DNA from: Neptunicella marina
GTDB lineage: Bacteria; Pseudomonadota; Gammaproteobacteria; Enterobacterales; Alteromonadaceae
DNA length: 64,000 bases
Reading direction: 5' to 3'
Assembly: GCF_014270035.1 (NCBI RefSeq)
Contig: NZ_JACNEP010000005.1
Location: 124,001 to 188,000 of the forward strand
This document shows positions 53,036 through 63,248 of the stretch, piece by piece; the stretch's first letter is position 1, and each line of letters starts with the position of its first letter. The position numbers were made by a program, and so were the translations under genes. The notes beneath the pieces were generated by a model. The model was not told the origin of the DNA, made no database searches, and saw nothing but the letters and a program-made list of their open reading frames with translations.

Positions 53036-53152
53036 GTAAAAAAAACGCAAGCTTTTCGTCATAATTTGATTCACATCACAGATTTGTATTCGCACGAATT
53101 GGTTAAAAATGTGTACAATAGCGCCCGTTTTCAGCCTCCCGGAGCAGTGACT

Positions 53153-54217
53153 TTGTCTGACCTTAAGAATGATCGCTATTTAAAAGCCCTTTTAAAACAA
53201 CCTGTTGATATGACTCCCGTATGGATGATGCGTCAGGCAGGGCGTTATTTACCTGAATATCGCGAGGTTCGTAGTCAGGCGGGTGATTTTATGTCGCTGT
53301 GTAAAAATGCTGAACTGGCTTGTGAAGTCACCTTGCAGCCCTTACGTCGTTATGAACTGGACGCAGCGATTTTGTTCTCAGATATCCTGACTATCCCGGA
53401 TGCCATGGGTTTAGGTTTGTATTTTGAAGCCGGTGAAGGTCCTAAATTTGAACGTCCTATCAGCTCGAAAGCCGATATCAAAAAAATTCCAAATTTTGAT
53501 CCGAATGTTGAACTGCAATATGTAATGAATGCGGTTTCGACCATTCGTAAAAATTTGCAGGGTGACGTGCCGTTAATTGGTTTTTCTGGCAGCCCGTGGA
53601 CATTAGCCACTTATATGATTGAAGGCGGCAGCAGTAAAGCCTTCACCAAAATCAAAAAAATGGCCTTTAGCGAGCCACAAACTTTGCACTTGTTGCTGGA
53701 TAAACTGGCCGACTCGGTTACCACATATCTGAATGCACAAATTGCAGCAGGCGCACAATCGGTGATGGTATTCGATACCTGGGGTGGCGTGTTGTCTCCC
53801 GCGGCCTACAAAGAATTTTCACTGCAATATATGCACAAAATTGTTGATGGTTTAACCCGCGAGGCAGATGGTCGCAAAGTGCCTGTTACGCTGTTCACCA
53901 AAAACGGGGGCATGTGGTTAGAAGCTATCGCCGCGACCGGTTGTGATGCGGTTGGTCTGGATTGGACCATTAACATTGAAGATGCCAAAGCACGCGTGGG
54001 TGACAAAGTGGCGCTGCAAGGCAATATGGATCCTTCAATGCTTTACGCACCGGCGGAACGTATTGAGCAGGAAGTGCAAACTATTCTTAAGGGCTTTGGT
54101 AACGGCAGTGGCCATGTATTTAATTTAGGCCACGGCATTCATCTGGATGTGCCACCTGAAAACGCCAAAGTATTTATTGATGCGGTACACAAGTTCAGCA
54201 AGCCTTATCATCAATAA
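53153..54217 (+). CDS. hemE: Uroporphyrinogen decarboxylase
   Basis: A 354-residue enzyme that decarboxylates uroporphyrinogen III to coproporphyrinogen III in haem synthesis. Segments [35 protein letters not shown] and [21 protein letters not shown] match E. coli HemE almost residue for residue. The start is TTG at 53153, with GGAG at 53141-53144 spaced 8 bp, because only then does the protein begin as the family does; the frame open from 53066 would run through the promoter region (TACAAT at 53114). Ends at a strong terminator. Confidence 0.95.
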   Translation: MSDLKNDRYLKALLKQPVDMTPVWMMRQAGRYLPEYREVRSQAGDFMSLCKNAELACEVTLQPLRRYELDAAILFSDILTIPDAMGLGLYFEAGEGPKFERPISSKADIKKIPNFDPNVELQYVMNAVSTIRKNLQGDVPLIGFSGSPWTLATYMIEGGSSKAFTKIKKMAFSEPQTLHLLLDKLADSVTTYLNAQIAAGAQSVMVFDTWGGVLSPAAYKEFSLQYMHKIVDGLTREADGRKVPVTLFTKNGGMWLEAIAATGCDAVGLDWTINIEDAKARVGDKVALQGNMDPSMLYAPAERIEQEVQTILKGFGNGSGHVFNLGHGIHLDVPPENAKVFIDAVHKFSKPYHQ

Positions 54218-54240
54218 ACTTCTAGTTGGATGAGTAATAT

Positions 54241-54268
54241 AAAAAACGGTCTTTTCAGACCGTTTTTT
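54241..54268 (+). terminator. Intrinsic terminator of hemE
   Basis: AAAAAACGGTCT-TTTC-AGACCGTTTTTT, 24 bp after the hemE stop codon and 12 bp before the end of the convergent hydrolase gene; it can serve both. Confidence 0.9.
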
Positions 54269-54279
54269 ATTGCTCGAAT

Positions 54280-55749
54280 TTAAATATTATCCGACTGGAT
54301 TTGTTTCAGTTTTGCCAGTTGCTTTTTGGCATTACGATTATCAGGTTGCAGCTCAAGTACCTTTTGGTAACCGGCAATGGCAATCTGAATGTGGCCTAAT
54401 CGCCATTGTGTTTCCGCCACGCTGTCATATGTATTCGCGCTATTGGGATAAAGCTGAGTGTTTAATTCAAATACTGCTAAGGCTTGTTGCAACTTATTTT
54501 GATTAACCAACCAATAACCAAAGTTATTGATATCACTCTCGGCAAACTGATTGTTTAGCGTTTTCGCAATCTCAGAAGCTTTGTTATAGCCTTGTTTTTC
54601 CAGCACTAAATAAAAGGTTTTGATGTTTTGAGGTAAACCAAAACCATTTTGCTTTTGCATATCTTCTACATAAAAACCGGCGATATCGTCAATGAAACGA
54701 TCTGGCGAGCCACCCATTAAATTGGTTAACACCACTATGGCTAAATCGTCCTCTGGGTAAACAAACAAACCGCTGCGATTGCCACCAACCGGCGCTGCTG
54801 CCGGATGTTCATTACGCGCTACAATTGGCCAGCCCAGTGCATAGCCACTTAATAAACGGTTGAAACCTTTCGGATGACCATTATCTAAACGCGCAGGTGT
54901 CCATAAAGTGGCAAGACTACCCTGTTGTTTTAACAACTCATTGGTTTGCAAGGCGATAACCCAATTTGCAAGTTCGGTGGCGGTCGAACTCATGCCCGCA
55001 GCCGGATACAACATGTTTGAGAAAATCTCACTGCGAATGTTGGTTAGCTCACCGGTGTAATAGGTGGTGTACCGTTTTGCTGAATGGCTCACTACGTTAT
55101 TCAGGTTATCAAAACCCGCTTCGACAGTACGCGGCATACCAACCTGTTTTAACTGCTGATTGGTAATGACCTCGGCAAAAGGCTGACCAGTTAATTTTTC
55201 AATCAACTTACCAACAATGATGTAATTGGTTTGGTTGTATTTAAAGTTGCTGCCTGTGTCGAATGCCATTGGCAAGGTTTGTACTTTTTCCCACGATGCT
55301 TGTGGATCGTCTTCCACAATCAACTTGCCAAAATCATTGGCCAAAATGGCAGGCAAACCTGAGGTATGCCCCATAATTTGTTTGGTATTAAGCTGCTGCC
55401 ATGCTTTAGGTAATTCTGGTAAGTAACTGCCAATTGGTGCAGATAAATCCAGTTTACCCTGCTCTACCAATTGCATAATTGCCACACCGGCAAAGGCTTT
55501 GGTCATTGAATTGATGGAGAACACAGTGTTGTTATCAACTGCCACTGAATCTTCAATATTCGCCAAACCATAGCTGCCAGTTCTGATAATTTTATTGTGC
55601 TGCACCACGGCCAGTTGCAGGCCGGGGATCTGACGTTGCTGCATTTGTGCTGCGATAAAATCGTCCAGCTCATCAGCGAAAGCCAAATTAAATAATGGGC
55701 TTAGGAACACAACAATTAAAAATAGTGACTTCAACACTGTACTGCGCAT
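54280..55749 (-). CDS. Beta-lactamase-family hydrolase with C-terminal TPR
   Basis: A 489-residue exported protein (signal KSLFLIVVFLSPLFNLAFAD). The nucleophile motif is S81-M-T-K84 (FSINSMTKAFAG). In the second motif the usual Tyr-x-Asn is Tyr-Asn-Gln (FKYNQTNYIIVG), so the third residue is changed. The C-terminal 130 residues are a TPR-like repeat region (ALAVFELNTQLYPNSANTYDSVAETQWRLGHIQIAIAGYQKVLELQPD), probably binding a partner. Such proteins are esterases or D-aminopeptidases acting on cell-wall or peptide substrates. AAGAAGAG before ATG 55749 supports this start. Confidence 0.8.
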   Translation of the reverse strand: MRSTVLKSLFLIVVFLSPLFNLAFADELDDFIAAQMQQRQIPGLQLAVVQHNKIIRTGSYGLANIEDSVAVDNNTVFSINSMTKAFAGVAIMQLVEQGKLDLSAPIGSYLPELPKAWQQLNTKQIMGHTSGLPAILANDFGKLIVEDDPQASWEKVQTLPMAFDTGSNFKYNQTNYIIVGKLIEKLTGQPFAEVITNQQLKQVGMPRTVEAGFDNLNNVVSHSAKRYTTYYTGELTNIRSEIFSNMLYPAAGMSSTATELANWVIALQTNELLKQQGSLATLWTPARLDNGHPKGFNRLLSGYALGWPIVARNEHPAAAPVGGNRSGLFVYPEDDLAIVVLTNLMGGSPDRFIDDIAGFYVEDMQKQNGFGLPQNIKTFYLVLEKQGYNKASEIAKTLNNQFAESDINNFGYWLVNQNKLQQALAVFELNTQLYPNSANTYDSVAETQWRLGHIQIAIAGYQKVLELQPDNRNAKKQLAKLKQIQSDNI

Positions 55750-56051
55750 TTCATACTCTTCTTGGTTAGTTTGCATATCAATCGTCCTTTATTGTTCGGC
55801 TCAAAAAATATCGCCATTGCCAAACTCAGGTTTCCATTAGTGAACTTTTCACCTTTGCCAAACTATAGAGCAACAACCAGACCAAGATTTAACCTGTTGT
55901 TTTTATTGGTTAATTTATTTAATTGGGGAGTTTTGAAATACGAAACTTGGTGAAATCCATTAACTTTTTGTGAAAAAGACTAAGTTGGAAATGGTTATTT
56001 TACTTACCTAACTTGATATTGAGCATGCACGCTGAAAATCTTACTGACATA

Positions 56052-56945
56052 CTAGGGAACATATCTAATTAAGTGATCTACGAATTTATATAGAGGATTT
56101 TGATTGTTTGAATATGTAAGGTGTTCATTTCTTGTGAAGGGCTCAATAAGTTCAGGCATTTCATTCCGATAAAAAATATAATCTTTTGAGTATATTTGTA
56201 TCGCATTATTTATCATCAATACTGTTCGTCGGTCGATGGGTAATGATTGAACTAAAGGTTGAGACATATAACTCCTTGGGTTAGCCCACACTACAGCTAT
56301 GTTAGGAGTTATTGGGATTACAATTTGCAAATTAGATAAATAATATACACTTGATGAAATGTTATTATACACACCATCACCATATATAAATTCGGCTTCG
56401 TCAGAAAATAAAATAGCTAACCGACCACACCTAACGGAATTTCTTGTTAGCTCTCTGAATGCACTTCCCATATTTGAAGTAATCAGCATTTTACTTTCTT
56501 TTTTTGGAATTTCTCCTCGAAATCCAATTACCAAATTATTTAACCGATTCCTGTAAAATGGTGAACGAACAACCAAAGATAGAATGCATTCCCTAAGCAA
56601 ATCAATATTTTGATGTTCCTCACTTTGGGTTGCATACATATAACGCTTTTCGAAACTATTCCAAGACCTGAACTCTTCTAGATCCTTCACAATTGATCGC
56701 ATATTTCGATCAGAGTTATCGAAAAAAGGCTCAATTGTTCCTTCCCAAGAATTTGGAGAATCATAAATAAAATTGTGACCATTAGATATGTGCGCAAACT
56801 CCTTTGGATTGGAGGAAATAATCTCTCCATTTGAACTAATACGATTCACTTTTCCTGATTTATTGAGCCAGAACTGAGACAAACTTTTTGGCCACCAATG
56901 ATGTTTCGCACCGCGCTGTGTCTTTTTTGCATTTCCTGGAATCAA
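56052..56945 (-). CDS. DUF4238-like protein
   Basis: A 297-residue AT-rich gene. The N-terminus KHHWWPKSLSQFWLNKSGKVNRIS resembles the DUF4238 start (HH-x-hydrophobic-PxxxL...F), and PKEFAHISNGHNFIYD is the second conserved part of that family. DUF4238 proteins occur as orphan genes and near phage-defence genes; their function is unknown. No catalytic residues are evident. It lies alone between unrelated genes, with a 300-bp gene-poor gap (55750-56051) after it. Confidence 0.55.
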   Translation of the reverse strand: MIPGNAKKTQRGAKHHWWPKSLSQFWLNKSGKVNRISSNGEIISSNPKEFAHISNGHNFIYDSPNSWEGTIEPFFDNSDRNMRSIVKDLEEFRSWNSFEKRYMYATQSEEHQNIDLLRECILSLVVRSPFYRNRLNNLVIGFRGEIPKKESKMLITSNMGSAFRELTRNSVRCGRLAILFSDEAEFIYGDGVYNNISSSVYYLSNLQIVIPITPNIAVVWANPRSYMSQPLVQSLPIDRRTVLMINNAIQIYSKDYIFYRNEMPELIEPFTRNEHLTYSNNQNPLYKFVDHLIRYVP

Positions 56946-57017
56946 GTTTACATTCCTTGTAATAGTTGATTTATAAGTATACGGCCTCAGTAATTCTCAC
57001 AAAATTTTAACCAATAA

Positions 57018-58157
57018 CTATGCGTCTCTTGGCAAACCCTTCTCGATACTACGGATTAAACGGGTATCCAGTCGTGAGATGGGAATTTCTGTTTCAGCTT
57101 TAATACGCTGTTGTTCAAGTGCCCAGTCAATATGCTCCGCGACTAATTCAGTGGTATTTGATTTGGCTTGCTGCAGTGCATCGACTATCTGAGCAGAATA
57201 TGGTGCATTGCCCAACGCCACCGCGATATTGCGTTGCCAGCGCTCAAAACCGATGCGACGAATGGCCGAACCTTCGGTGACTTTTAAAAAGTAACTTTCG
57301 TCCCAGCCAAATAATTCGAGTAGGTCTTTGTTAAACAAGGCATTGCGGGCCTGAAAATCTATTTCAGCACTAAGCTGCGCAAAGCGATTCCACGGGCAAA
57401 TTAACTGACAATCGTCACACCCATAAATGCGGTTGCCCATTAGCGCACGAAATTCTTCGGGGATGGCGCCTTTGTTTTCAATAGTGAGATAGGAAATGCA
57501 ACGCCTGCCATCTACCACATATGGCTCAACAATCGCCTGTGTCGGGCAAATAGTGATGCAGGCTGTGCAATTACCGCAGCCTTCTTCCACTGGAGAGTCC
57601 ACCGGCAACGGTAAATTAATAAACAGTTCACCAAGAAAAAAGAAAGAGCCCGCTTGTTTATTAAGCGTAAGTGAGTGTTTACCTGTCCAACCAATTCCGG
57701 CTTTTTCGGCAATCGCATGTTCCAGCACCGGCGCCGAATCCACAAATGGGCGAAATTCGACTGGCAGTTCACTGGCAATTTTATCACCGAGTTTTTTTAA
57801 GCGGTTGCGCATTAATTTGTGATAATCGCGCCCCACCGCATAGCGGCTGATATAACCTTTATTTTTATTCGAGAGGTTTTTGGCAAAGCTGGCTTCGGTC
57901 GGCAGGTAATCGAGTCGCACACTTATCACTCGCAAGGTGCCGGGCACTAATTCGTCTGGGCGCGCGCGTTTCATACCATGTTCGGCCATAAACGCCATGT
58001 CACCGTGATAGCCGTTATCTAGCCAGTTTTGCAGATGAGATTCGTGACGGGATAAATCAATATCAGCAATGCCAACCTGCTGGAAACCTAGCGCTTTTCC
58101 CCATGACTTGATATTTTCAGCAAGAAGCCGGAGTTCTTGTTCAGGGAGTTGCGTCAT
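57018..58157 (-). CDS. queG: Epoxyqueuosine reductase
   Basis: A 379-residue cobalamin-dependent enzyme making queuosine from epoxyqueuosine in tRNA. The N-terminal domain starts MTQLPEQELRLLAENIKSWG at 58157; the longer frame would extend over the start of the divergent gene. The two [4Fe-4S] motifs are CGNCTACITICPTQAI and CDDCQLICPWN. The C-terminal HEAT-like part (GWDESYFLKVTEGSAIRRIGFERWQRNIAVALGN) is typical. Its ATG overlaps the divergent nnr TTG by one base. Confidence 0.95.
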   Translation of the reverse strand: MTQLPEQELRLLAENIKSWGKALGFQQVGIADIDLSRHESHLQNWLDNGYHGDMAFMAEHGMKRARPDELVPGTLRVISVRLDYLPTEASFAKNLSNKNKGYISRYAVGRDYHKLMRNRLKKLGDKIASELPVEFRPFVDSAPVLEHAIAEKAGIGWTGKHSLTLNKQAGSFFFLGELFINLPLPVDSPVEEGCGNCTACITICPTQAIVEPYVVDGRRCISYLTIENKGAIPEEFRALMGNRIYGCDDCQLICPWNRFAQLSAEIDFQARNALFNKDLLELFGWDESYFLKVTEGSAIRRIGFERWQRNIAVALGNAPYSAQIVDALQQAKSNTTELVAEHIDWALEQQRIKAETEIPISRLDTRLIRSIEKGLPRDA

Positions 58158-59665
58158 TGAGTACCTATGCCATATCACAAACGCTGCCAAGAGTAGCACA
58201 GAACCTTTATGGTGCGCAGCAGATCCGCGAGCACGAAGAGGCTGCCGCCAGAGCAATTGACCTGAGTTTATATGAACTCATGGAAGCTGCAGGCGCTGCG
58301 GTTTTTGAGCTTATGCAACAGCAATATAAATCAGCCCAGCAGATTCTGGTGCTTTGCGGCAAAGGTAATAATGGTGGCGATGGTTTTGTAATTGCGCGAC
58401 TGGCTAAGCAGGCTGGTTTTGAGGTTAATTTATGTTTGTTGGGCGATAAACATGCACTAAGTGATGACAGCCAACAAGCTATGCAAAAATGGCTGGATGC
58501 TGGCGGCTTTATTGATCATGCATTGCCAACATCATTGCATAACTTTGATCTAATCGTTGATGCTTTACTGGGCAACGGCTTAAAAGGTGATGTACGTGAA
58601 CCTTATCTATCCGCCATCAATTTAGTTAATCACAGCAATAAAGCGGTTATTAGTGTGGATGTGCCGTCTGGGCTTGATTGCGATAGCGGAAAAATTCTTG
58701 GCTGTGCCATAAAAGCCGATAGCACAGTCACCTTTATCGGTTTAAAAGCGGGATTGCTTACTGGTAATGGCAAAAATCAGGTTGGCAAATTACATCTGGC
58801 TACGCTTGGCATTGAACACAGTATAAATGAACTCACCAAATCTCACGGACGTTTATGCCGGTTACAGGATTGCGCAAAACCTGCTAAACGTTTGCCTAAC
58901 TCACATAAAGGCCAGTTTGGCCATTTGTTATGTATTGGTGGCAACAGCGGCATGCCGGGCGCAATGCTGTTATGTGCGCGAGCGGCTATGCGCAGTGGTT
59001 GTGCCATGCTAAAAGTCGCCACACATAGCGATTCCTTTTTAGCAATTAACAGCAATTTAGCCGAAGCCATGCTGGCTGCAACACCGATTAAGCCAGAGCA
59101 ATTTGAGTGGTGTAGCGCCATCGCGCTGGGACCGGGTTTGGCGCAGAATGACTGGGCACAACAGCAATACTCGTTGGCTATGCATGCCATTATTAATCAA
59201 CAAATCGCAGCAGTGATTGATGCCGATGCACTTAATCTGTTGGCTAAAAATTCTCACCCGCTTCACGCTAATTGTGTAATAACACCCCACCCGGGCGAAG
59301 CCGCCAGATTATTAAATTGTACCACTGCCGATATCGAAAATAATCGCATACAAGCCGCGCGGGAACTGGCGAATAAATTCAATTGTCAGGTTATTTTAAA
59401 AGGTGCCGGTAGCGTGATTATTGCTGATCAGCAGCTTTATATTTGCGCCGATGGCAATCCGGGCATGGCAACCGCTGGAATGGGCGATACCCTGACTGGC
59501 ATTGTTGGCGCCATGCTGGCACAGGGCAAAAATGCCGGCGAAGCAGCACTCGAAGGCTGTTTATTGCATGCGCAAGCAGGCGATATGGCAGCGCACAAAG
59601 AGGGAGAACATGGTATGCTAGCCAGTGATTTAATTCCCTTTATACGTCAACTGGTTAACCGATGA
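58157..59665 (+). CDS. nnr: Bifunctional NAD(P)H-hydrate epimerase/dehydratase
   Basis: A 502-residue protein that repairs hydrated NAD(P)H. The N-terminal epimerase has GKGNNGGDGFVIARLA and ALLGNGLKGDVREP; the C-terminal ADP-dependent dehydratase has SHKGQFGHLLCIGG, DADALNLLAKN, TPHPGEAARLL and GNPGMATAGMGDTLTGIVGAML. Start is TTG 58157, supported by AGGGAG 8 bp upstream. It is the first gene of the conserved gammaproteobacterial nnr-tsaE-amiB-mutL-miaA set and overlaps the next gene by 4 bp. Confidence 0.95.
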   Translation: MSTYAISQTLPRVAQNLYGAQQIREHEEAAARAIDLSLYELMEAAGAAVFELMQQQYKSAQQILVLCGKGNNGGDGFVIARLAKQAGFEVNLCLLGDKHALSDDSQQAMQKWLDAGGFIDHALPTSLHNFDLIVDALLGNGLKGDVREPYLSAINLVNHSNKAVISVDVPSGLDCDSGKILGCAIKADSTVTFIGLKAGLLTGNGKNQVGKLHLATLGIEHSINELTKSHGRLCRLQDCAKPAKRLPNSHKGQFGHLLCIGGNSGMPGAMLLCARAAMRSGCAMLKVATHSDSFLAINSNLAEAMLAATPIKPEQFEWCSAIALGPGLAQNDWAQQQYSLAMHAIINQQIAAVIDADALNLLAKNSHPLHANCVITPHPGEAARLLNCTTADIENNRIQAARELANKFNCQVILKGAGSVIIADQQLYICADGNPGMATAGMGDTLTGIVGAMLAQGKNAGEAALEGCLLHAQAGDMAAHKEGEHGMLASDLIPFIRQLVNR

Positions 59666-60120
59666 AGCAGCAAGTTTTTTTAGCCGATGAATCCGCCACT
59701 CTCGCACTCGCCGGGAAAATGGCCAAAGCCTGTCACACCTCCACCACGATTTACCTGCACGGTGATTTAGGCGCAGGTAAAACCTGTTTTAGTCGTGGCT
59801 TTATTCATGGACTGGGCTTTGAAGGCCGGGTAAAAAGCCCTACCTATACCTTGGTTGAACCTTATGAAGTTGGCCCATGGCGAATATTCCATTTTGATTT
59901 GTACCGCTTATCGGATCCGGAAGAGCTCGAATTTATGGGCATACGGGATTATTTTGAACAGGACTGTATAAATTTGATAGAGTGGCCTGATAAAGGGCAA
60001 GGATTACTGGCACCGGCCGATTTAATCATTGAGTTAGCCTATGTGGATAACGCCAGATCTGCCACCTTAACTGCTGTATCCGATACAGGACAAGCGCTGA
60101 TTACCAACACACTAAAATAA
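59662..60120 (+). CDS. tsaE: tRNA t6A synthesis ATPase TsaE
   Basis: A 152-residue P-loop protein (Walker A GDLGAGKTCFSRGFIHGLG, then VKSPTYTLVEPYE and FHFDLYRLSDPEELEFMGIRDYF). It works with TsaB and TsaD in making the t6A modification of ANN-reading tRNAs. It overlaps nnr by 4 bp and precedes the amidase gene by 5 bp. Confidence 0.95.
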   Translation: MKQQVFLADESATLALAGKMAKACHTSTTIYLHGDLGAGKTCFSRGFIHGLGFEGRVKSPTYTLVEPYEVGPWRIFHFDLYRLSDPEELEFMGIRDYFEQDCINLIEWPDKGQGLLAPADLIIELAYVDNARSATLTAVSDTGQALITNTLK

Positions 60121-60125
60121 AGATT

Positions 60126-61469
60126 ATGAGCCGTTATCCAGTATTAAAAAGCTTGTTGTTGATGTGGTGTTTATGCACCTGGTCAGCAATGGCAGCCGAT
60201 AACAAAATCAACAGCGTGCGTATCTGGCCTTCTCCGGATAATACCCGGGTGGTATTTGATTTAGACAGCGCCCCTCAATACACCTACTTCACCTTATCGA
60301 AACCGGAACGTTTAGTGATCGATTTAGCCGATACCGGCGGGAAATTTAATTTCGCCGGGCTGGCTAATGAAAGCGATCTGGTGAAAAAGATCCGCTACAG
60401 CACCCCCAAAAACAAACGATCAGTACGTTTGGTGGTAGAACTCACAAAAAAAATAAAACCACAAATTTTCTCATTGCCACCAACTGCACCCTATAGCGAC
60501 CGTTTGGTGATTGATCTGCGTGACGATGACTCACAACCTTCAAGGCAATCATCTCAACAAGTGGTAAGCCATCATGCTGACGAAGGTGATGACAGAAACA
60601 TTATCGTGGCGATTGATGCAGGTCACGGTGGTGAAGATCCCGGTTCGATAGGCAGTGCGGGCACATACGAGAAAAACATTACTCTCGCGATTGCCAAACA
60701 ACTTGCAAAAATGATCGATGCCGAACAAGGGATGGAAGCCTTTATGGTGCGTCGCGGTGATTATTATGTGGATCTAAACCGCCGTACCGAACTGGCCAGA
60801 AAAGCCGGAGCCGATTTATTTGTATCGATTCACGCCGATGCTTATACCACCCCGCAACCACGTGGCGGTTCAGTATGGGTATTATCCATGAAACGCGCTA
60901 ACTCTGAGTTAGGTCACTGGCTGGAAAAACGTGAGAAATATTCAGAACTATTAGGTGGTGCCGCAGAGGTAATACAAAATACCGATAGTGAGCGCTACCT
61001 TTCACAGGCATTATTGGATATGTCTATGGATCATTCCATGACTACCAGCTATGGCTTAAGTGATTTGATTATTGGTGAAATGAAAAAAGTCACCCGTATG
61101 CACAAAAAGGCACCTCAGGCCGCTAGTCTGGCTGTGCTAACCTCACCAGATATTCCCTCAATTTTGGTGGAAACCGGCTTTATCTCCAATCCTACTGAAG
61201 AAAAAAATCTTAACTGGTCTGCCCATCGCGAAAAATTAGCCAAGGCCATGTTTAACGCGGTGAAACGTCATTTTAAGCGTACCCCGCCAGATGGCACATT
61301 ATGGGCACGCTTGAAACAACAAAACCGTACTCACAGAGTAAGCCGTGGTGAGTCTTTATCTATTCTGGCGCAGCGCTACAACGTGTCGGTACAAAACCTG
61401 AAAGTCGCGAATAACCTCAATTCTGACATGGTCAGAATTGGCCAGGTGCTGACCATTCCCAGCAGCTGA
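60126..61469 (+). CDS. amiB: N-acetylmuramoyl-L-alanine amidase AmiB-like
   Basis: A 447-residue exported amidase (signal LLMWCLCTWSAMA). It has an AMIN domain (VRIWPSPDNTRVVFDLD and YFTLSKPERLVIDLA), a Zn-dependent amidase_3 catalytic domain (VAIDAGHGGEDPGSIG, SIHADAY, ETGFISNPTEEKNL) and a LysM peptidoglycan-binding end (HRVSRGESLSILAQRYN). It cleaves peptidoglycan at the septum during cell separation. The gene order with tsaE and mutL is the usual one. Confidence 0.95.
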   Translation: MSRYPVLKSLLLMWCLCTWSAMAADNKINSVRIWPSPDNTRVVFDLDSAPQYTYFTLSKPERLVIDLADTGGKFNFAGLANESDLVKKIRYSTPKNKRSVRLVVELTKKIKPQIFSLPPTAPYSDRLVIDLRDDDSQPSRQSSQQVVSHHADEGDDRNIIVAIDAGHGGEDPGSIGSAGTYEKNITLAIAKQLAKMIDAEQGMEAFMVRRGDYYVDLNRRTELARKAGADLFVSIHADAYTTPQPRGGSVWVLSMKRANSELGHWLEKREKYSELLGGAAEVIQNTDSERYLSQALLDMSMDHSMTTSYGLSDLIIGEMKKVTRMHKKAPQAASLAVLTSPDIPSILVETGFISNPTEEKNLNWSAHREKLAKAMFNAVKRHFKRTPPDGTLWARLKQQNRTHRVSRGESLSILAQRYNVSVQNLKVANNLNSDMVRIGQVLTIPSS

Positions 61470-61487
61470 TCACGAGCTACCTGAACT

Positions 61488-63248
61488 ATGCCCATAAAAC
61501 TGTTGCCGGCGATGCTGGCAAACCAAATTGCTGCCGGAGAGGTAGTAGAACGCCCGGCTTCCGTGGTGAAAGAGCTGGTGGAAAATAGTCTGGATGCAGG
61601 TGCCACAGAGATTGAAATCGCCATAGAAAAAGGCGGCCATAAACGCATTCTAATTCGTGATAATGGCAGTGGCATTGCCAAAGATGAACTGGAGCTGGCG
61701 CTTAGCCGCCATGCCACCAGCAAAATCAGCACACTGGATGATTTGGAACATATTGCCAGTCTCGGTTTTCGGGGCGAAGCACTTGCCAGTATAAGTTCGG
61801 TATCACGTTTGACCCTGACCTCGAAACCTGCAGATCAGGACAATGCCTGGCAGGCTCACACCGAAGGCCGTGATCAGTTAGTACAAATTCAACCCGCTGC
61901 ACATCCGGATGGCACCAGCATCGATGTGGAAGATTTGTTTTTTAATACACCTGCGCGCCGTAAATTCCTGCGCGCTGAAAAAACCGAGTTTATGCACATT
62001 GAAGAAGTGGTTAAGCGCATCGCATTAAGCCATTTTGGCGTGCAATTTGTTTTAAAGCATAATGGCAAAACCATTAAACGCTTTGCCAAAGCCAGTACCG
62101 ATAACCAACAACAAAAACGTCTGGCACAGATTTGTGGTAATCAGTTTAGCGACAATCTAATCGCGCTTAACAGTGCCTATCAGGATATAAAACTGGATGG
62201 CTGGGTAACACTTAGTGCTCAGGAAAATAACGCGCAAGCGGTTAACTTTTTTTATATCAATGGCCGGGTAATGCGCGACAAATTAATATTCCACGCACTG
62301 AAACAAGCCTGTTTCGAGCACACTGGCCTGGAGCAATTACCCGATTTTGTGCTGTATTTGCACATTGACCCCGAACAAATCGATGTGAATGTGCATCCGG
62401 CTAAACATGAAGTGCGTTTTCACCAGTCCCGAATAGTGCACGATTTTGTCTATCGCGCCATGTGTGATGCCTTTACTCAGACACCTGAAACCACCAAATC
62501 TGAGCAACACTACGTGGGTGATGTTTCTGCTGCGGATTACAGCACGGCCAAACCGTTGGCAGAACCATCACATGACTATATTCGTCCGTTACAAACACAT
62601 TCAGGTTCAGCAAGCCTTACAAATAATAGATATTCATCAGGTAGTCCAGGTCGAACATCTGGTTACTCGTCACCTGCACCATCCTCCAAAGCGATGGCGG
62701 GTTTTCAGCAATTAATGCCGGCTAAAGCTGAAAATCAGGCCAGCCAATGGTTGTTTGCCGGGCAGCGCTTTATTGTCTTTAACAATCCGGGCTTATCTGC
62801 TGTTGATTTATTCGATCTTGCCAAATTAAAACTGGAACAGGACAGAAAACAGCAATCCCTTGTTAGTCAGCCGCTTTTAATGCCCATTTCGCTGCAATGC
62901 AGCGATACGCCACAACAGGCAGCGCTTAAAGTTGATTCACTAGCGGATTTTGGCATTGTTCTGCAGTTTTTTAATCATAAACTGATGTTAAAACAAGTGC
63001 CTGCATTGCTGCGTCAGGCCAACTGGACAGCGTTTTTACAACAGCTATGTAACACCCCTGATACCAGGTTTGATGACAACCAGTATCTTTGGCTGTGGTT
63101 AAGACAAAATGATGTGACGTTTTCTCAGCAACAGGCTAACCAGCTATGGCATTGGTTATTTGAACACTTTGGCGACCAGGCCAGTACTACACTTTCAAAA
63201 CTACAATTCTTAATTGATTTACCAAGCGGAAAGGTACGCCATGACTAA
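61488..63248 (+). CDS. mutL: DNA mismatch repair protein MutL
   Basis: A 586-residue MutL. The GHKL ATPase motifs are [35 protein letters not shown] and [10 protein letters not shown]. The DQHA(x)2E(x)4E endonuclease motif is absent, as in Gammaproteobacteria with a Dam/MutH system, and the C-terminal dimerisation part ([31 protein letters not shown]) is present. A second, unrelated GHKL protein occurs in the mobile element, so the two should not be confused. It overlaps miaA by 8 bp. Confidence 0.97.
   Translation: MPIKLLPAMLANQIAAGEVVERPASVVKELVENSLDAGATEIEIAIEKGGHKRILIRDNGSGIAKDELELALSRHATSKISTLDDLEHIASLGFRGEALASISSVSRLTLTSKPADQDNAWQAHTEGRDQLVQIQPAAHPDGTSIDVEDLFFNTPARRKFLRAEKTEFMHIEEVVKRIALSHFGVQFVLKHNGKTIKRFAKASTDNQQQKRLAQICGNQFSDNLIALNSAYQDIKLDGWVTLSAQENNAQAVNFFYINGRVMRDKLIFHALKQACFEHTGLEQLPDFVLYLHIDPEQIDVNVHPAKHEVRFHQSRIVHDFVYRAMCDAFTQTPETTKSEQHYVGDVSAADYSTAKPLAEPSHDYIRPLQTHSGSASLTNNRYSSGSPGRTSGYSSPAPSSKAMAGFQQLMPAKAENQASQWLFAGQRFIVFNNPGLSAVDLFDLAKLKLEQDRKQQSLVSQPLLMPISLQCSDTPQQAALKVDSLADFGIVLQFFNHKLMLKQVPALLRQANWTAFLQQLCNTPDTRFDDNQYLWLWLRQNDVTFSQQQANQLWHWLFEHFGDQASTTLSKLQFLIDLPSGKVRHD

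Noticed and set aside
53066-53152. ATG start 87 bp upstream for hemE
   Set aside because: It reads through a promoter-like TACAAT region, has no ribosome site and adds residues absent from the HemE family.
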